A stretch of 64,000 nt of DNA, from NCBI GenBank assembly GCA_032209605.1, contig JASFXZ010000016.1, forward strand, positions 10,788,001 to 10,852,000, written 5' to 3'. The position numbers and the translations under genes were made by a program. The stretch comes from Mactromeris polynyma. Its lineage: Eukaryota; Mollusca; Bivalvia; Venerida; Mactridae. A model generated the notes under the pieces. The model was not told where the DNA came from. It did no database searches and saw only the letters and a program-made list of their open reading frames with translations. How positions within the stretch are numbered: position 1 is the stretch's first letter; the number at the start of each line of letters is the position of its first letter. Below, piece by piece: positions 41,191-54,900 of the stretch.

Positions 41191-41794
41191 AAACAGCAAA
41201 ATAAATCAGATTTGATGAAATTTCAATGAGGCCATCCTTAAAGGATGTTTGTTTGACATAACACTACCCAGCCAAATTTAGGTGGGTATTTTTGAATTAT
41301 TGTATGGTCATAGCAGTGTTAACTATTAATACACTGCTAAAAACATTTTCTAACTTAGACCCCTAAAATATTCATTGAGCAAATATTATATGACAAACAC
41401 ACATTTTTTTAATTATGGCCTGAGCAATAACTTAGTAATAACGATTTTTGTCTTTATATCATTAGCTTTCAAATGGTCGTGATTTCATTGTATCTTAGTA
41501 AATGTAGGAAAGAGTGCTGTGCAGTATGACATATACTGGTATACATAATATATTGATAGACTGGAATAAGTTCAAATGGCACATTAATTGTTTTAATGGA
41601 CCTCTTGCAGGATATTTGAGTATGAATATCACATTCTTAAAAAAATGCCCATTATTCAATAACATGTGTCTTAAATATATACCCAGTTCCTGAACAGGGA
41701 AGACCAAAGGTACCTTACTCTAATGGCGTGTGTAAAATCAGACAGTATTTTGTAATGTAGCAATTTTGATTACATGTATTTCACAATTCTAGAA

Positions 41795-41845
41795 GTTGGC
41801 ACAAGTACTGGTTAGAATCCCAGGAACCACCCCTGTGAAATGAAC
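41795..41845 (+). repeat. SINE-body-like segment (shared with 44353-44400)
   Basis: GGCACAAGTACTGGTTAG and CCAGG(A/G)A recur in both places in the same order, 2.5 kb apart. At the second site they follow a tRNA-like head and its array, so this is probably the conserved body of a tRNA-derived SINE family. Confidence 0.5.
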
Positions 41846-42180
41846 TGTTACAGTTCATGAATTATTCATGAAATATTCATGCATAGTTCATGTTCACAAT
41901 TCATGAACAATTCATGAAATTCCTTGAAGTTAAAATGAGACTAATTCTTGAAATGTTCATGATATTATTAGTTCATGAATTGGATATGATTCATGAACAG
42001 TCCATGAACAGTCCATGAAGTACAATCAAGAATCTTTAATGCACATTTCATTGCCAAACATTCTTGAACTGTTCATGAACTATTCAACAACCCAGTATTT
42101 TATGTTCAGTTCATTACCAGTTCATGAACACAGAATTCATGAACAGTTCATGAACTTTTTCCTATACAACTTCATAGTTT
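41843..42180. repeat. Cluster of TTCATGAA palindromes, block 1
   Basis: I count ten exact TTCATGAA sites in about 340 bp, most extended to GTTCATGAAC or ATTCATGAAT, plus many one-off variants (TCCATGAA, TTCTTGAA, TTCATGTT). Spacing is irregular, so it is not a simple tandem array. The family or function is unknown. Confidence 0.8.
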
Positions 42181-42339
42181 CATTTTAACTTCATGTTCTG
42201 GGCATGAATCGTTCAAGGTGCTTACTTATTACTTATGTTTTGCAATGAACTTCATTTGCCATAAATAAATAATACTTTTGAAAGAAATAACAAAATTGCA
42301 AATTCCAATTTCATCATGCATAAATAGTGTAAAATTTAG

Positions 42340-42870
42340 GCAGCATTCTTGAACTGTCCATGACAAGTTAACTCAACAGAAATCCACAAAATCTATCAGT
42401 GGCTGTGCAAGGAACATGGTTTAACTCTATGTATAGCTATCAAGTACACCATACATTGCTAAGTACCGAGTGATCATTGCTAAGTACTGAGGGATATATA
42501 CATGTACAACTTTGTTATGGAGATTTTTTGTCAGAGCTCTTACAGCCTAGTCAAGATGGTCATACCACAACGGCTCTTTAAAGCAAACCATCCATGTACA
42601 TTACTATTTATGACTTGTAACTTTCATTTTACATTAAAATAGACACAGATTTGGTAAACTGAATAATTTTGAAAATGTCGTTATGAAACTGTTTAAGAAC
42701 TTTTATTGAACCATTAAATACATTATAGTTCATGAAATGGATATGATTGCACTGGCAAATGTTCATAGTCATTTCAAGGACTTTGCAGTATTCTTTAATT
42801 GTTCATGAACTGTTCATGAACATAATTCAAGGACGGTTCATGTCCAGAAGTTCATGAACACAAATGAATC
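42340..42870. repeat. Cluster of TTCATGAA palindromes, block 2
   Basis: Four more exact TTCATGAA sites at 42728-42858, with variants such as TTCTTGAACTGTCCATGAC near 42347, continue block 1. The 160 bp between the blocks hold one weak site. It shares AGTTCATGAA then TGGATATGATT with block 1 (41961-41988 versus 42727-42746), so the two blocks are related by duplication. Confidence 0.7.
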
Positions 42871-43446
42871 ACATACGTATCAATACATTATGAGTTGTTT
42901 GTTTTGGTAAAAAATTGAACAAAAAATTAGCATAATATATCTTTAAACTAAGCAACTAAGTGAAGTCATCCAACACTGGTTCTATCAGGTTTTGATGTTA
43001 TATTTTATTGATAGATATATATGAGTGTAGTCTGAGAACTACTGAGAGATTTGCTGTAAAGTTTCTATTCATGCTCAGATTTTGATGAAATTACGAGGCA
43101 ACAATATATACTGGTATAAAGAGCTAACCCACCATTCTGTATTTTAAGAACATTCGCTTCCTTATGACAGAGTGATCCGTTTATTGTGTTACATAAATAT
43201 TTAAATTTAATTTGAAGCTTTTAATTTGTGAGGCTGCTGTACAGCGTAGGACAGCAGTAAACTGACTCTCCAAATTCCAGGTTGTTGTAAGAAAACATTT
43301 AAGCTCTGGATGACAATATTATCAGAATGATGACATTCTTGAATATTTACAACATCTTGCTATTGTGTTAATTGGCAAATATTTGCGCAAAAACAAGAAA
43401 TATTATATTCAGTAGCAATACCGTAAAAGGTATCTGAAAGTCATGA

Positions 43447-43508
43447 AGGTGCAGTGGTTTAGGGTAGAGCACCTGACTCCTGATCTGAAGGTCGTAGGTT
43501 CGAGACCA

Positions 43509-43515
<7 letters not shown>
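43447..43515 (+). mobile_element. tRNA-Arg-like SINE head
   Basis: A-box-like TGGTTTAGGGTAGAGCACC is followed by an anticodon-arm-like CTGACTCCTGATCTGAAGG (loop CTCCTGA, anticodon CCT, as in tRNA-Arg). Then comes a perfect B box, GGTTCGAGACC, at about 43498-43508. Arms pair imperfectly and no acceptor stem closes, so this is a tRNA-derived head, not a functional tRNA gene. It passes directly into the 27-bp array. Confidence 0.65.
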
Positions 43516-44420
<905 letters not shown>

Positions 44421-44685
44421 TTATTTAATAATTGATGTAAAATACACATGTTTAAACTAAAAGTCGTATTTAGTGGCTTTAAGATGAAGGGTTTGGTAAA
44501 TCAGCTTTAAAAAGATATGGGTTATATAAGCAATAGAATGTCTGCTTTCATTTGGTAATTTTGGAACTCCATTTTCCTCTTCACTTGATTTTAATAGTAT
44601 TTACTTCACATGATGCAGTTTTTCATTGATGTACAAAAATAACATTTTTAAAAAATTCAGAAAATTCTGATGCCCAAATTTTACG

Positions 44686-45088
44686 ATAGGGACGTAGAGT
44701 AGGGGTGAGACGATAGGGACGTAGAGTAGGGGTGAGACGATAGGGACGTAGAGTAGGGGTGAGACGATAGGGACGTAGAGTAGGGGTGAGACGATAGGGA
44801 TGTAGAGTAGGGGTGAGACGATAGGGATGTAGAGTAGGGGTGAGACGATAGGGACGTAGAGTAGGGGTGAGACGATAGGGACGTAGAGTAGGGGTGAGAC
44901 GATAGGGATGTAGAGTAGGGGTGAGACGATAGGGACGTAGAGTAGGGGTGAGACTATAAGGAAGTAGATTAGGGGTGAGACGATAGGGACATATAGTAGG
45001 GGTGAGACAATAAGGAAGTAGAGTAGGGGTGAGACAAAAGGGACATAGAGTAGGGGTGAGACGATAAGGAAGTGGATTAGGGGTGCTT
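44686..45088. repeat. 27-bp minisatellite, about 15 units
   Basis: The unit GATAGGGACGTAGAGTAGGG plus GTGAGAC is nearly identical in the first ten copies (ACG or ATG variants) and increasingly altered to the right (AAGGAAGTAGATTAG). The minus frame over it (IVSPLLYVP repeats) is an artefact of the 27-bp period. It is followed by a GC-richer flank (45089-45215, GATGAGCTATACACAAATG to CTGGGCCCCTAG) that looks like a dispersed repeat I cannot name. Confidence 0.93.
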
Positions 45089-45215
45089 TTTTATTGCCCG
45101 GATGAGCTATACACAAATGAGCTTCCAGCCTCCCTGGATCCCCAGTCAATGCCTTGCCCTGGACCCACCTGGGCCCCTAGTGGCCCCCAACTTTAAAATA
45201 TCACACTCCAGGCTC

Positions 45216-46415
45216 AATCTGATCCCCGACAAGTTATGAAGTGGAAAGCATACGTTGACAGGAATGTTGCATTTTGCGGATAAATCTTCATAAACCGTAC
45301 AGACTTTATCGAAAGTGGCCCGATTACTATTTTATTGTGTGCATTGACCATGGAAATATGCAAATTTTGACAGGTCAATAAATCTATACAATACAACATG
45401 TATAACATTTTTTTGATATTGGATAATTATCAAGAGACAAAACTCCTGGAAGAAAATGCATTTTGGGCATTTTTGCACCATTATGCAAGGGTTTCCTTGG
45501 AGCTTTTGCTGTAATACACAGATGCTTTTAATATCAAAGACCAATGTAATTCTGGGGAAACAAAGGGTTGGCCTTAATTACAATATTATAGTCTCTTCAA
45601 TACACACTATTTGTCAACACAAACCAAGCCATGCTTTTCTTTAATATCCGAGAATCATAAAACAGTCATAAACATGCTTTAATTTTTGGGTTTAAATATT
45701 CCATGTTTTATTAACCGTGAACGCATGAATAAATTACCTGGACAAATACATTTCAAAATAGGTGTATTGAAATGTTCGTGTTTTGTTCACAAAAATAATA
45801 ATATTTAAAATTACATTCTTTGAATCTTTTGCATAAATTCTCATTACGTTTCTAAATAATTATCTCAGACTATCATGACACTCAAAATTTATCACCGGAA
45901 CACATTTTCTTTTCTGATTCATACGTACGTAAACAATAAGCTTAGAATAAGCACTACTTTTATCTAAATATGTATTTCATACAATTAACGCATCACTTCT
46001 ATTTGTTATAATTTGTTACGTAAAAGATTCAAAGAATGCAATTTTAATTATTATTAGGCCACAACAAATTATGTTTGTTCTTCGTATTTTTCCCCCATAA
46101 AAAACTGTCATTTATTAAAGCGAGCGAGCGAAAAAAATAGTATATTATGGTATCAGTATGAAGCTGAAAACTGTAGTTGCTGGCACCACCCTAAACTATG
46201 AATAAACAGCGTATCACCGTAACAAATTCCTTCTTACTGCAGTTTCTTCTCCGTTAGTGCATGCAAGGAGAAATTATCAGCGATGACTATATCATATAAT
46301 ATTATAATTATGAACTGCCCACTTCAAGAAAATTTCAATAGCACATGTGAAATACAGGTATAACAGTCAACGCGAATACTTTTTTTCTTCACAGGACATA
46401 ACGAAAGGCAAAGAC
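45216..46415. other. No supported gene
   Basis: AT-rich DNA with short frames only; nothing recognised. Confidence 0.55.
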
Positions 46416-46520
46416 ACATTTTTTACCTGTCGCAACAATGTTTTACCTGTTGCAACAATGTTTTACCTGTTGCAACAATGTTTTACCTGTGTCACAACAA
46501 TTTCTTACCTGTCGCAATGT
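46416..46520. repeat. 20-bp repeat, about 5 units
   Basis: Units of TTTTACCTGTTGCAACAATG follow one another. The outer copies carry GTCGCAACAATG or TGTCACAACAATTTC. The repeat contains the small palindrome GTTGCAAC. Confidence 0.85.
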
Positions 46521-48000
46521 TTTGAACAGGATTAACAACTTAAAATCCTTATTTTAAATGTTGTTTTATGTATAACCATTATAATTAAGCAAGATTTCTC
46601 AGTTTTATTGTTCAAGTAAAGGTCATGACTATCTCATCATCATTAAATACTAGCCATGGCCTACCTTCTTCAACGAACTAATCAACTTCCGATCAACTGG
46701 AAGTCTCGTCATTTGCTCACTAGATGAATTTGGCAATCTTGGCTTGCGCTGGCTTTTTTTCTTGAGCCAATTTTGGAACCAGTCGGTTTCAGTCATTTGG
46801 GGGCTACATCACAGCACGCGATCAACAAATATTTAGTGCAGTTTGTCCCCTCAATCCCCAATATTCTATAGCATAGGACTTTGTTATTTCAATGTAATCC
46901 TTTTTAGTGTTTCTTTGAAATTGCTTTTAATAGTCTACAAATCATTCCTAATTGAGCTTGTGGGATGATTCAATGTAGCACTGTTATCTTATTTCTTGTC
47001 TATTTTATTCTTGTTATTCAAGTTTAAACAAACATCTCACTATCAATTATTAATTATTCAAATTGAAAGATGAAGACAATGTATACTCCCAAACACAAAT
47101 CAATCAAGTGCAAAAAGCAATACATGTTTCAAACAGTCAGCTGTACATAAAAACTAGGTCACAAATGAAACATAAACTAAACATACAGTGAGGTAAATTG
47201 TATGTGAATAGTCATAGCACAGACTATGAGACATAAACCATCAGTATATACTTGCGAAAATAATAGTATTCTGAATTTACTATAATAATTTTCATTCCTC
47301 GTAAAATACGGAGCGGGCGGCATTACGGAGCGACGGTACGGATTTTATCGTATAATAGACCCGAAAACGAAAGTGATTGCATGGTTATCACATACATTGC
47401 TTTTAACCGCGTTTATCATAGAAATTGAGTGGAATAAAACATTCGCAAACTGTAAATATTTCGCCCAAATTAGAAAGTCATACTTTTCGATGGGACCGCT
47501 TTTCGATTATTTGATTTTTCTTGAGCAATTTCCGAAAATAAACGGTGCTATAAACTGAGCATTTTCTGAAATCGTGCACCACATGAGGGAATCTAAAAAA
47601 AAACTTTCCGTAGACTGGTTTCAAATATTTTATCAGTCAAAATAGACCTTGACCATTTGAAATCGTGCACCACATGAGGGAATAAATTAAAAGATTTTAA
47701 AATGAAATAAAATAGAAAAAATAAAAAAATATTACAAATACTTTTTATGTAAAACTTTATTGTCAGTGGGTAAAATTATCTTGAATCGAATAATCTTGGA
47801 AAAAAATAAGTCACGTGTCCCTCCACGTACAAAAAAAGTCACGTGCCCCTCCATGTACAAAAAAATATCCCATTCCATACAGTACGCCGCACTTCAGTGC
47901 GGCGACAATAAACAGTTCAGTTTCATTTTAGTTTATTTCACTGTTATATGTCCTCAGATAAAAACACAAAGACAGAAATTCAGTTTAAAAAGTTAAAGTA
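46521..48000. other. No supported gene; two short duplications
   Basis: The 23-bp phrase AAATCGTGCACCACATGAGG plus GAA occurs at about 47569 and 47660. AAGTCACGTG plus CCCCTCC and GTACAAAAAAA occurs twice at 47807-47867. No gene is recognised. Confidence 0.5.
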
Positions 48001-48004
48001 CAAA

Positions 48005-48300
48005 ATTCCGTCTAGAGTGTAGACTATCTTACAAATTCCGCCCAATTGGCAAAAAGCTAAGTGTAAAATTCCGCCCTCAATGAAGACTATGTTCAAAATT
48101 CCGCCCAAAACAAAAGGTTAAAGTATAGAATTCCGCCTAGAAATTAATTCCGCCCAGAATTTTTACAGTTCTCTGCCCTGAATTGAGTTGCCATGTGAGG
48201 CGGAATGGCACGGAATAACTGATTCCGTTCACTGTCCGCCCGGAAATAAGTGATTCCTTCCCAATTCCGTTCCATTTCCGCCCAGAATCCGTGCCAATAT
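48005..48300. repeat. Irregular cluster of AATTCCGCC motifs
   Basis: AATTCCG or ATTCCGCCC-type words occur about ten times in 300 bp (for example 48005, 48033, 48069, 48098, 48129, 48146), on one strand, with variable spacing of about 15-40 bp. The spacers resemble each other only weakly (AAAGTTAAAGTA-like). This is a degenerate minisatellite or a motif array. Confidence 0.6.
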
Positions 48301-49188
48301 TTCGTACGGGAACTGTGCACAGTTGGTATTTTTTGTTGCACTTAAGGAAATCATTGCATATGTGGATTTCTATTATATGACCAAACTTGTACATTAATTC
48401 GACAAGAGTCAAAGTTAATTGGATTAGAGACAAAGATAAATTTATATAATCACTCTACTGTGAATTTATGCTAATTTGTCTTAGTAATACTAGTGTTAGT
48501 TTCCTGCAAAGTAATGAACACAATTATTACAATGTTGCAAATACAAATGTATAACAGTTGCTCATGGCATAGGCATTATTTTAATTACTGTAAACCTGAC
48601 AAAGTTAATGTTTTAAAACCAGATGATCATAATATTGTTTGCCTTATCAACTGTATCTAAAGTAGATCTAGAGGTTTTAATAGTCAACTCTGGATGAAAT
48701 TGTCCAGCGTTGGAATTAAAAAGTATTTCTTGATATTTAGTACCAGTCACAAACAATGATATTGTGTTAACCAGATAAATTGATATGTAATCAGTGTGTG
48801 ATACAATACAGACTGGTGAACTATACTGAAACAGACTATACTGTCTATGACTAAATCACACTACAGAGTTATTTGAATCCATTGTGCAGTGATCTCCCCT
48901 GACTGACAGGTATCAGAGTTACTGGAGTTTAGTGTAATCAAGCAACTGGCAATATAAACAATTCGGCAATATTTTTATGTTTCACAATAATCTTAACCTT
49001 CAGATTGCAACAACATTGCTAGCTCCATGGTGCACTGACCAATTTTTTGTCAAGATATTTCTTGTTTAAAATGACATACAAGTTTACTAGCATGTTTATC
49101 TGGACATATTCCATCCATTTATAAGTGATTGGCTAATCAAAACATGTGCTGTAGAAATCTACCATCAGACATAGTGTGTATTGTAAAA

Positions 49189-49307
49189 CCTCAATAATAT
49201 TGAGGTTACAAAAGAACAAACCAGTGAAAATGGACTTGAAAAGTGTGGCCTAAATGTTGAGGTGGTCTTACTATTGAGGTGGTCTTTAAATATGAGATTT
49301 TACTGTA
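49189..49307. mobile_element. Tigger/pogo-like MITE
   Basis: The left end TATTGTAAAACCTCAATAAT and the right end (reverse) TACAGTAAAATCTCATATTT are inverted. Inside are TTGAGGTGGTCTTACTATTG and GAGGTGGTCTTTAAATA, as in 18066-18212. It is about 119 bp and non-coding. Confidence 0.55.
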
Positions 49308-49450
49308 CGCAACAATACTTTAACTAACCTTGAACCAACAATTCAGTATTCCACAGATGATAATTTAGAACAATGTTTATTTAGGTGTAAATTACATAAA
49401 AGTAATCGTCCTTTAACTAACACCTGAATAGTCATTTTAAGTTATGTTTT

Positions 49451-49585
49451 CCCAAGACAGTGCATTGACCATACCCCACGACAGTGCATTGACCATACCC
49501 CAAGACAGTGCATTGACCATACCCCACGACAGTGCATTGACCATACCCCACGACAGTGCATTGACCATACCCTACATCAGTGTAT
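49451..49585. repeat. 24-bp repeat, 5 units
   Basis: The unit is GACAGTGCATTGACCATACC plus CCAC or CCAA. Five nearly identical units, then a decayed one (CATCAGTGTATATTG). Confidence 0.9.
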
Positions 49586-50106
49586 ATTGATACCAATGTG
49601 TTTATACTTTCACAACAGTAATATAGGAGTAGTTTATTTACTACTTTGTTGAATTAAATAGTTCCAACTAGATAAGGGATTAATTATCCCAGACTACCTT
49701 TTTCATCAAAAGGTATTTGCATTGACTTAAATCCTACTCACTGGTTGTTTTGATTGGCAATACTTGTATATATTAGATGGTTTGTAGAAGAGTGGATAGT
49801 GTAATCAAGAATCAGATCAGGTTTTATAAAACAGGTATCAGTGTGTATTGTGTGATCAATTTCAACATGTTTTTGTTCTCTCACATTTGTTACTGGCTCA
49901 TTCATTGGTCCTAAGATTTGGTTTTGTCCAATCAGATTTATCAACATTTTGGTGGGAAACCATTAGTTGTTTGTGACCAGCAGGACTTGCACACTTGGAC
50001 AATTGGTGATTGGACTTTTGGATATGCTTATTATTTAATTATGGATTGTGTGTTGTTTAACAGTTAGTACATTTTTATATTTCTCATTGAATTGGCTGAT
50101 TTTGTA

Positions 50107-50480
50107 GTTTTTTATCATAGCTTGTCTGATGATGGTGGACATAGGCAATTTCTTGTGGAGGTGTTTTATCATAGCTTGTCTGATGATGGTGGACATAGGC
50201 AATTTCTTGTGGAGTTGTTTTATCATAGCTTGTCTGATGATGGTGGACATAGGCAATTTCTTGTGGAGGTGTTTTATCATAGTTTGTCTGATGATGGTGG
50301 ACATAGGCAATTTCTTGTGGAGGTGTTTTATCATAGTTTGTCTGATGATGGTGGACATAGGCAATTTCTTGTGGAGGTGTTTTATCATAGTTTGTCTGGT
50401 GATGGTGGACATAGGCAATTTCTTGTGGAGGTGTTTTATCATAGTTTGTCAGGTGATGGTGGACATTATAAAGCAGTGTG
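50107..50480. repeat. 54-bp repeat, about 6.7 units
   Basis: The unit starts GTTTTATCATAGCTTGTCTG and runs through ATGATGGTGGACATAGGCAA to TTTCTTGTGGAGGT. Copies differ by single bases (AGCTTG or AGTTTG, CTGATG or CTGGTG). The last unit is truncated at GGACATTATAAAG. Both strands show frames of 130-139 codons (for example FYHSLSDDGGHRQFLVEV repeats) only because 54 is a multiple of three; no flanking coding sequence supports a gene. Confidence 0.93.
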
Positions 50481-51164
50481 GAGTTGTTTTATCATTATAC
50501 AAGTTATATGAAGAGAGAAGCAGTTAAATATCAGGAATATATGTGCCTTACATTATTTTATGGCTCCTAATTGATAGTTATTAATTGCACCAGTAATAGT
50601 TGCATTTGATGCAGAAATTGCGATATGACCTCAATTAACCCATGTTACAGCCTGAAAATTTGTTGATATACAATTGCAGACAAACTCCCTATTATTTTAT
50701 GAGTTTCTTTAATCATGGGAACGTTGTGATCAACATGCCTAACAAATGTAGGTTGTTCTAAGGATGCCTGGGTATTCTTCCTTTCTTATTACATCCACAT
50801 AGTATTTGCATCAATACAGTTTGCAACTTATTTTATTGACATGCCTGGTTTTCGCTTGTATTTTATTTTGTTTTTAGGGCATAACTATATATGATTTATG
50901 ATTTTACACATGCTTGTTATTAGTCTATTTCAAATAGTCTTTATATGAATCTATTTCAGGACCCATGGTAATGTTGTATGATGTTCTACCCATTCCTGAT
51001 GGTTACCTGTATTTTCTACAAAAAATGGTTCACTTCTGTTACCACGGGAACAACATACATAAAAGATAGAAGAAACAGTGACTGTGACTGGTTTACTCAA
51101 CTGTGGTGAAAGTTTTTACTTTATTTCTATTTGCAGTACACCAGAGGCTAAGGTTTCACTTAAG
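50481..51164. other. Left flank of the large satellite
   Basis: Unique-looking AT-rich DNA. It includes two acceptor-like sites, CTATTTCAG at about 50958 and TTTCTATTTGCAG at about 51136. The second lies about 30 bp upstream of the first, truncated satellite core. No open frame follows. Confidence 0.5.
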
Positions 51165-51892
51165 TTTCCATGCTACCTCTCGTGATCGCGTCATCAGATT
51201 GTTTTGTATTTGTTGATTGATTTTGCATTTTCATGTGTTATGTGTGTTCCATGTGTTTGATATGTCCAATGCTTTTCTACTATTTTTTAAACTCTGATAG
51301 TTTATTTAAGTTTCAGAAATGATAAAAGTAGCAAATTATGTTGATTTTTAATTTCCATTCTGACTAATTCTGCTTTTAAGGAATAAGTTTTAAATTTTTT
51401 ATTTCTGCTTTTAAAGAAGTTTGAAACTTTTGATCAAATGATGTGTTTTTTTGTATTTGTTTATTGATTTTACATTTTCATGTGTTATGTGTGTTCCATG
51501 TGTTTGATATGTCCAATGCTTTTCTACTTTTTTTTAAACTCTGATAGTTAATTTAAGTTTCAGAAATGATAATAGTAGCAAATTATGTTGATATTAAATT
51601 TCCATTCTGACTAATTCTGCTTTAAAGGAATAAGTTTTAAATTTTTTATTTCAGCTTTTAAAGAAGTTTGAAACTTTTGATTACATTTATAGAACAGTTA
51701 ATTTTAACTTTGTAATAATTACTTACATTGATTGTATATTATGTTTATTTAAGTTTCTGTTCCCTTGCATCCTGAGCAAATGATGTGTTTTTTGTGATTT
51801 TGTTGCATTTGTTTACTGATTTTGCATTTTCATGTGTTATGTGTGTTCCACTTGTTTGATATGTCTAATTCTATTTTTCTTTCTTTTTCTAG

Positions 51893-51959
51893 CCGCCTTC
51901 ATCTCGGTGATGGAGAACGTCGTATCGGCACATGCTACCGCTCGCGATCGCGTCATCAG
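51893..51959 (+). other. First full satellite core, exon-like
   Basis: Preceded by CTAATTCTA and a pyrimidine tract ending TTTTTCTAG, a complete 3' splice-site layout. The core opens GCC TTC ATC TCG GTG ATG GAG in one frame (AFISVMENVVSAHATARDRVIR in the common version) and ends in GTCATCAG before ATTG. No GT donor follows, so splicing out of it is not supported. This copy is a hybrid: it lacks the 5-bp AATAT insert but carries CTCGCG, and it is followed by a short spacer. Confidence 0.5.
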
Positions 51960-54900
51960 ATTGTTTTGTATTTGTTGATTGATTTTGCATTTTTATGTGT
52001 GTTCCACTTGTTTGATATGTTTAATTCTGTTTCTTTCTTTTTCTAGCCGCCTTCATCTCGGTGATGGAGAATGTCGTATCGTTGCATGCTAATATACCGC
52101 TCGCGATCGCGTCATCAGATTGTTTTGTATTTGTTGATTGATTTTGCATTTTTATGTGTGTTCCACTTGTTTGATATGTCTAATTCTGTTTCTTTCTTTT
52201 TCTAGCCGCCTTCATCTCTGTGATGGAGAACGTCGTATCGGCGCATGCTACCGCTCGTGATCGCGTCATCAGATTGTTTTGTATTTGTTGATTTATTTTG
52301 CATTTTCATGTGTTATGTGTGTTCCATGTGTTTGATATGTCCAATGCTTTTCTACTTTTTTTTAAACTCTGATAGTTAATTTAAGTTTCAGAAATGATAA
52401 AAGTAGCAAATTATGTTGATTTTTAATTTCCATTCTGACTAATTCTGCTTTTAAGGAATAAGTTTTTATTTTTTTATTTCTGCTTTTAAAGAAGTTTGAA
52501 ACTTTTGATCAAATGATGTGTTTTTTTGTGATTTTGTTGTATTTGTTTATTGATTTTACATTTTCATGTGTGTTCCACTTGTTTGATATGTTTAATTCTG
52601 TTTCTTTCTTTTTCTAGCCGCCTTCATCTCGGTGATGGAGAACGTCGTATCGGCGCATGCTAATATTCCGCTCGCGATCGCGTCATCAGATTGTTTTGTA
52701 TTTGTTGATTGATTTTGCATTTTTATGTGTGTTCCACTTGTTTGATATGTCTAATTCTGTTTTTCTTTCTTTTTCTAGCCGCCTTCATCTCGGTGATGGA
52801 GAACGTCGTATCGGCGCATGCTACCGCTCGTGATCGCGTCATCAGATTGTTTTGTATTTGTTGATTTATTTTGCATTTTCATGTGTTATGTGTGTTGCAT
52901 GTGTTTGATATGTCCAATGCTTTTCTACTTTTTTTTAAACTCTGATAGTTAATTTAAGTTTCAGAAATGATAAAAGTAGCAAATTATGTTTATTTTTAAT
53001 TTCCATTCTGACTAATTCTGCTTTTAAGGAATAAGTTTTAAATTTTTTATTTCTGCTTTTATAGAAGTTTGAAACTTTTGATCAAATGATGTTTTTTTTT
53101 GTGATTTTGTTGTATTTGTTTATTGATTTTGCATTTTCATGTGTGTTCCACTTGTTTGATATGTTTAATTCTGTTTCTTTCTTTTTCTAGCCGCCTTCAT
53201 CTCGGTGATGGAGAACGTCGTATCGGCGCATGCTACCGCTCGTGATCGCGTCATCAGATTGTTTTGTATTTGTTGATTTATTTTGCATTTTCATGTGTTA
53301 TGTGTGTTCCATGTGTTTGATATGTCCAATGCTTTTCTACTTTTTTTTAAACTCTGATAGTTTATTTAAGTTTCAGAAATGATAAAAGTAGCAAATTATG
53401 TTGATTTTCAATTTCCATTCTGACTAATTCTGCTTTTAAGGAATAAGTTTTAAATTTTTTATTTCAGCTTTTAAAGAAGTTTGAAACTTTTGATTACATT
53501 TATAGAACAGTTAATTTTAACTTTGTAATAATTACTTACATTGATTGTATATTATGTTTATTTAAGTTTCTGTTCCCTTGCATCCTGAGCAAATGATGTG
53601 TTTTTTGTGATTTTGTTGTATTTGTTGATTGATTTTGCATTTTTATGTGTGTTCCACTTGTTTGATATGTCTAATTCTGTTTCTTTCTTTTTCTAGCCGC
53701 CTTCATCTTGGTGATGGAGATCGTCATATCGGCGCATGCTAATATACCGCTCGCGATCGCGTCATCAGATTGTTTTGTATTTGTTGATTGATTTTGCATT
53801 TTTATGTGTGTTCCACTTGTTTGATATGTCTAATTCTGTTTTTCTTTCTTTTTCTAGCCGCCTTCATCTCGGTGATGGAGAACGTCGTATCGGCGCATGC
53901 TACCGCTCGTGATCGCGTCATTTGATTGTTTTGTATTTGTTGATTTATTTTGCATTTTCATGTGTTATGTGTGTTCCATGTGTTTGATATGTCCAATGCT
54001 TTTCTACTTTTTTTTAAACTCTGATAGTTGATTTAAGTTTCAGAAATGATAAAAGTAGCAAATTATGTTGATTTTTAATTTCCATTCTGACTAATTCTGC
54101 TTTTAAGGAATAAGTTTTAAATTTTTTATTTCAGCTTTTAAAGAAGTTTGAAACTTTTGATCAAATGATGTGTTTTTTTGTGATTTTGTTGTATTTGTTG
54201 ATTGATTTTGCATTTTTATGTGTGTTCCACTTGTTTGATATGTCTAATTCTGTTTTTCTTTCTTTTTCTAGCCGCCTTCATCTCGGTGATGGAGAACGTC
54301 GTATCATCGCATGCTACCGCTCGTGATCGCGTCATCAGATTGTTTTGTATTTGTTGATTTATTTTGCATTTTCATGTGTTATGTGTGTTCCATGTGTTTG
54401 ATATGTCTAATGCTTTTCTACTTTTTTTTAAACTCTGATAGTTAATTTAAGTTTCAGAAATGATAAAAGTAGCAAATTATGTTGATTTTTAATTTCCATT
54501 CTGACTAATTCTGCTTTTAAGGAATAAGGTTTAAATTTTTTATTTCTGCTTTTAAAGAAGTTTGAAACTTTTGATCAAATGATGTGTTTTTTTGTGATTT
54601 TGTTGTATTTGTTTATTGATTTTGCATTTTCATGTGTGTTCCACTTGTTTGATATGTTTAATTCTGTTTCTTTCTTTTTCTAGCCGCCTTCATCTCGGTG
54701 ATGGAGAACGTCTTATCGGCGCATGCTACCGCTCGTGATCGCATCATCAGATTGTTTTGTATTTGTTGATTTATTTTGCATTTTCATGTGTTATGTGTGT
54801 TACATGTGTTTGATATGTCCAATGCTTTTCTACTTTTTTTTAAACTCTGATAGTTAATTTAAGTTTCAGAAATGATAAAAGTAGCAAATTATGTTGATTT

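Noticed and set aside
44601..45149. 182-codon minus frame (IVSPLLYVP repeats)
   Set aside because: By-product of the 27-bp minisatellite.
50035..50527. Repeat proteins in the 54-bp array
   Set aside because: Open in both strands and several frames for the same reason; flanks are non-coding.
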